A stretch of DNA of 64,000 nt, taken from assembly GCF_001421665.1 (NCBI RefSeq), contig NZ_LMKV01000001.1, positions 842,695 through 906,694 of the forward strand, written 5' to 3'. How positions within the stretch are numbered: the stretch's first letter is position 1; each line of letters starts with the position of its first letter. The notes under the pieces were generated by a model. The model did not search any database and was not told where the DNA came from. It was given only the letters and a program-made list of their open reading frames with translations. Below, one piece after another: positions 62,581 through 64,000 of this stretch. The translations under genes were made by a program, and so were the position numbers. The stretch comes from Sphingobium sp. Leaf26 (GTDB taxonomy: Bacteria; Pseudomonadota; Alphaproteobacteria; Sphingomonadales; Sphingomonadaceae).

Positions 62581-63978
62581 ATGAGTTGGACACGCCGCAA
62601 GCCGATGGAGGCGATGACACCCAGGGAGGCAGGCCATCAGATGGCCCGCACCTTGTCCTGGCCGCATCTGCTTGCGCTGGGCGTCGGCGCGATCGTGGGC
62701 ACCGGCATCCTCACGCTGATCGGCGTAGGCGCGGATCGGGCCGGTCCCGCCGTGTTGCTCTCCTTCGCCATTGCCGGCGCGATCTGCGCCTGCGCCGCGC
62801 TGGCCTATGCCGAACTCTCCACCATGATGCCGGCCGCGGGCAGCGCCTACAGCTACTCCTATGTCGTACTGGGCGAAGGCATCGCCTGGATCGTGGGCTG
62901 GTCGCTGATCCTGGAATATAGCCTGGTCGTATCGACCGTGGCGGTCGGCTGGTCGGGCTATGCCGCGCCGCTGCTGACGCCGCTGGGCTTCCCCGAATGG
63001 CTGACGCAAGGGCCGGAACTGGGCGGCCTCATCAACCTGCCCGCCATCTTCATCATCGCCGTGGTCGCGGGGCTGCTGATGTTCGGCACGCGGGAAAGCG
63101 CACGCCTCAACACCATCCTTGTCCTGATCAAGATCGCCACGCTCAGCCTGTTCGTCTGGGTCGCCCTGCCCGCTTTCGACGCACAGAATCTCGAACCCTT
63201 CATGCCCTTCGGCTTCGCCAAACATATGGGACCGGACGGGATCGAGCGTGGCGTGATGGCGGCGGCCGCGATCATCTTCTTCGCCTTCTACGGCTTCGAC
63301 GCCATTTCGACGGCAGCGGAGGAAGCCAAGAACCCCGACCGCGACCTTGCCATCGGCATCGTCGGATCGCTGATCGTCTGCACGCTGATCTACGTCCTTG
63401 TCGCCGCCGCCGCGATCGGCGCCCTGCCCTTCACCCGTTTTGCCGACAGCCCCGAACCGCTGGCGCTGATCCTGCGGGAAATGGGGCAGGGCAGCATCGC
63501 CCGCATCGTCGCCATCGCCGCCGTGATCGCCCTGCCCACCGTGCTGCTCGGCTTCCTCTACGGCCAGAGCCGCATCTTCCTGGTCATGGCGCGCGACGGC
63601 TTCCTGCCGCAATCGCTGGCCCGCATTTCGAAGCGCGGCACGCCCGCGCGCATCACCATCGTCACCGCGATCCTGGTGTCGATCATCGCGGGTGTCCTGC
63701 CGATCGATGAAATCGCGGCGCTCGCCAATGCCGGCACGCTGATCGCCTTTACCGCCGTAGGCCTCTGCCTCCTCGTCCTGCGCAAGCGCGCGCCTGATTT
63801 GCGCCGCCCTTTCCGCACGCCTGCGGCATGGGTGGTGGGCATCGGCGCGGTCGCCGGCTGCGCCTATCTCTTCCTCAGCCTGCCGATGAAGACGATCATC
63901 GCCTGCGCCATCTGGAATGCGATTGGGTTGGGGGTGTACTTCCTCTATGGGCAGAGACGAGCAACTGTCGCAGGGTAA
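62581..63978 (+). CDS. APC-superfamily amino acid permease
   Basis: A 465-residue transporter with about 12 transmembrane helices: first helix HLLALGVGAIVGTGILTLIG with the APC signature G(A/V)G...GTGI, AYAELSTMMPAAGSAYSYSY, YSLVVSTVAVGWSGYAAPLL, FFAFYGFDAISTAAEEAKNP and TVLLGFLYGQSRIFLVMARD. The ATG at 62581 is used, with GGGGAG upstream. It is like the basic/neutral amino acid permeases (YfnA/CAT-like). Substrate unknown. It ends 22 bp before the window edge. Confidence 0.92.
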   Translation: MSWTRRKPMEAMTPREAGHQMARTLSWPHLLALGVGAIVGTGILTLIGVGADRAGPAVLLSFAIAGAICACAALAYAELSTMMPAAGSAYSYSYVVLGEGIAWIVGWSLILEYSLVVSTVAVGWSGYAAPLLTPLGFPEWLTQGPELGGLINLPAIFIIAVVAGLLMFGTRESARLNTILVLIKIATLSLFVWVALPAFDAQNLEPFMPFGFAKHMGPDGIERGVMAAAAIIFFAFYGFDAISTAAEEAKNPDRDLAIGIVGSLIVCTLIYVLVAAAAIGALPFTRFADSPEPLALILREMGQGSIARIVAIAAVIALPTVLLGFLYGQSRIFLVMARDGFLPQSLARISKRGTPARITIVTAILVSIIAGVLPIDEIAALANAGTLIAFTAVGLCLLVLRKRAPDLRRPFRTPAAWVVGIGAVAGCAYLFLSLPMKTIIACAIWNAIGLGVYFLYGQRRATVAG

Positions 63979-64000
63979 GGAAGCTGGAATTGAGTGCCAT

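Noticed and set aside
62233..63612. 459-codon reverse open frame over the permease
   Set aside because: Charged, low-complexity shadow of a membrane transporter gene with clear transmembrane motifs.
1..64000. tRNA, rRNA, CRISPR arrays and riboswitches
   Set aside because: None could be recognised on either strand; no regularly spaced repeats beyond those reported.

Overview
The window is high-GC DNA from a sphingomonad-type alphaproteobacterium (order Sphingomonadales, Sphingobium/Sphingomonas-like). The pointers are the PckA - ChvI/ChvG - HprK - RapZ - EIIA - HPr cluster, large TonB-dependent receptors, HWE- and LytTR-type signalling proteins and many small hypothetical proteins carrying ANDN-like motifs. 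No rRNA, tRNA or CRISPR array was seen. All family names come from reading the translated sequence, with no database search.

Region A, 1 to about 35.7 kb, is a mobile genomic island of the ICE/IME kind. From the left it has: a large serine recombinase running off the edge, co-directional with a TumE/TumA-like toxin-antitoxin pair, an AlpA-like regulator and a small protein; a frameshifted hybrid histidine kinase and an intact HWE kinase; a ParB-like protein; a tightly overlapping three-gene operon mixing degenerate nucleotidyltransferase (MNT), sigma-70 region 4 and HEPN-like modules (10.3-13.0 kb); a PilZ protein and several hypotheticals; Ti-plasmid-like DNA processing genes (traC, traD, an oriT-like site, traA); a compact VirB-type secretion operon (virB2-3-4-6-8-9-10-11) with a second VirB2-like gene at its far end; and an AT-rich cargo block of two exported RHS proteins, a predicted immunity protein and a small RHS/DUF5648 protein. 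An IS66-like remnant lies where the island seems to end.

Transfer looks impaired. TraA begins MAIFHF and then joins directly to sequence that normally lies about 50 residues further on, so the segment holding the relaxase motif I tyrosine is absent, although an oriT with a MOBQ-like nic sequence is present. No TraG/VirD4 coupling protein, VirB1, VirB5 or VirB7 is seen.

Region B, about 36 to 64 kb, reads as ordinary chromosome: a divergent AraC regulator/SDR pair, a LytTR two-component system, an HxlR regulator, the Rsh (p)ppGpp enzyme, two TonB-dependent receptors around a CitE-like lyase, a DUF885 metallohydrolase, ferredoxin-NADP reductase, ATP-type PEP carboxykinase, ChvI/ChvG, the nitrogen-type PTS set and an amino-acid permease. 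One accessory gene interrupts it: an AAA_13 ATPase (49.3-51.5 kb) resembling the RloC/PrrC anticodon-nuclease group, a candidate defence gene.

The best candidates for something undescribed are the MNT/sigma4/HEPN operon, the split exported RHS toxin locus, and the island that keeps its oriT but has lost the relaxase catalytic segment.
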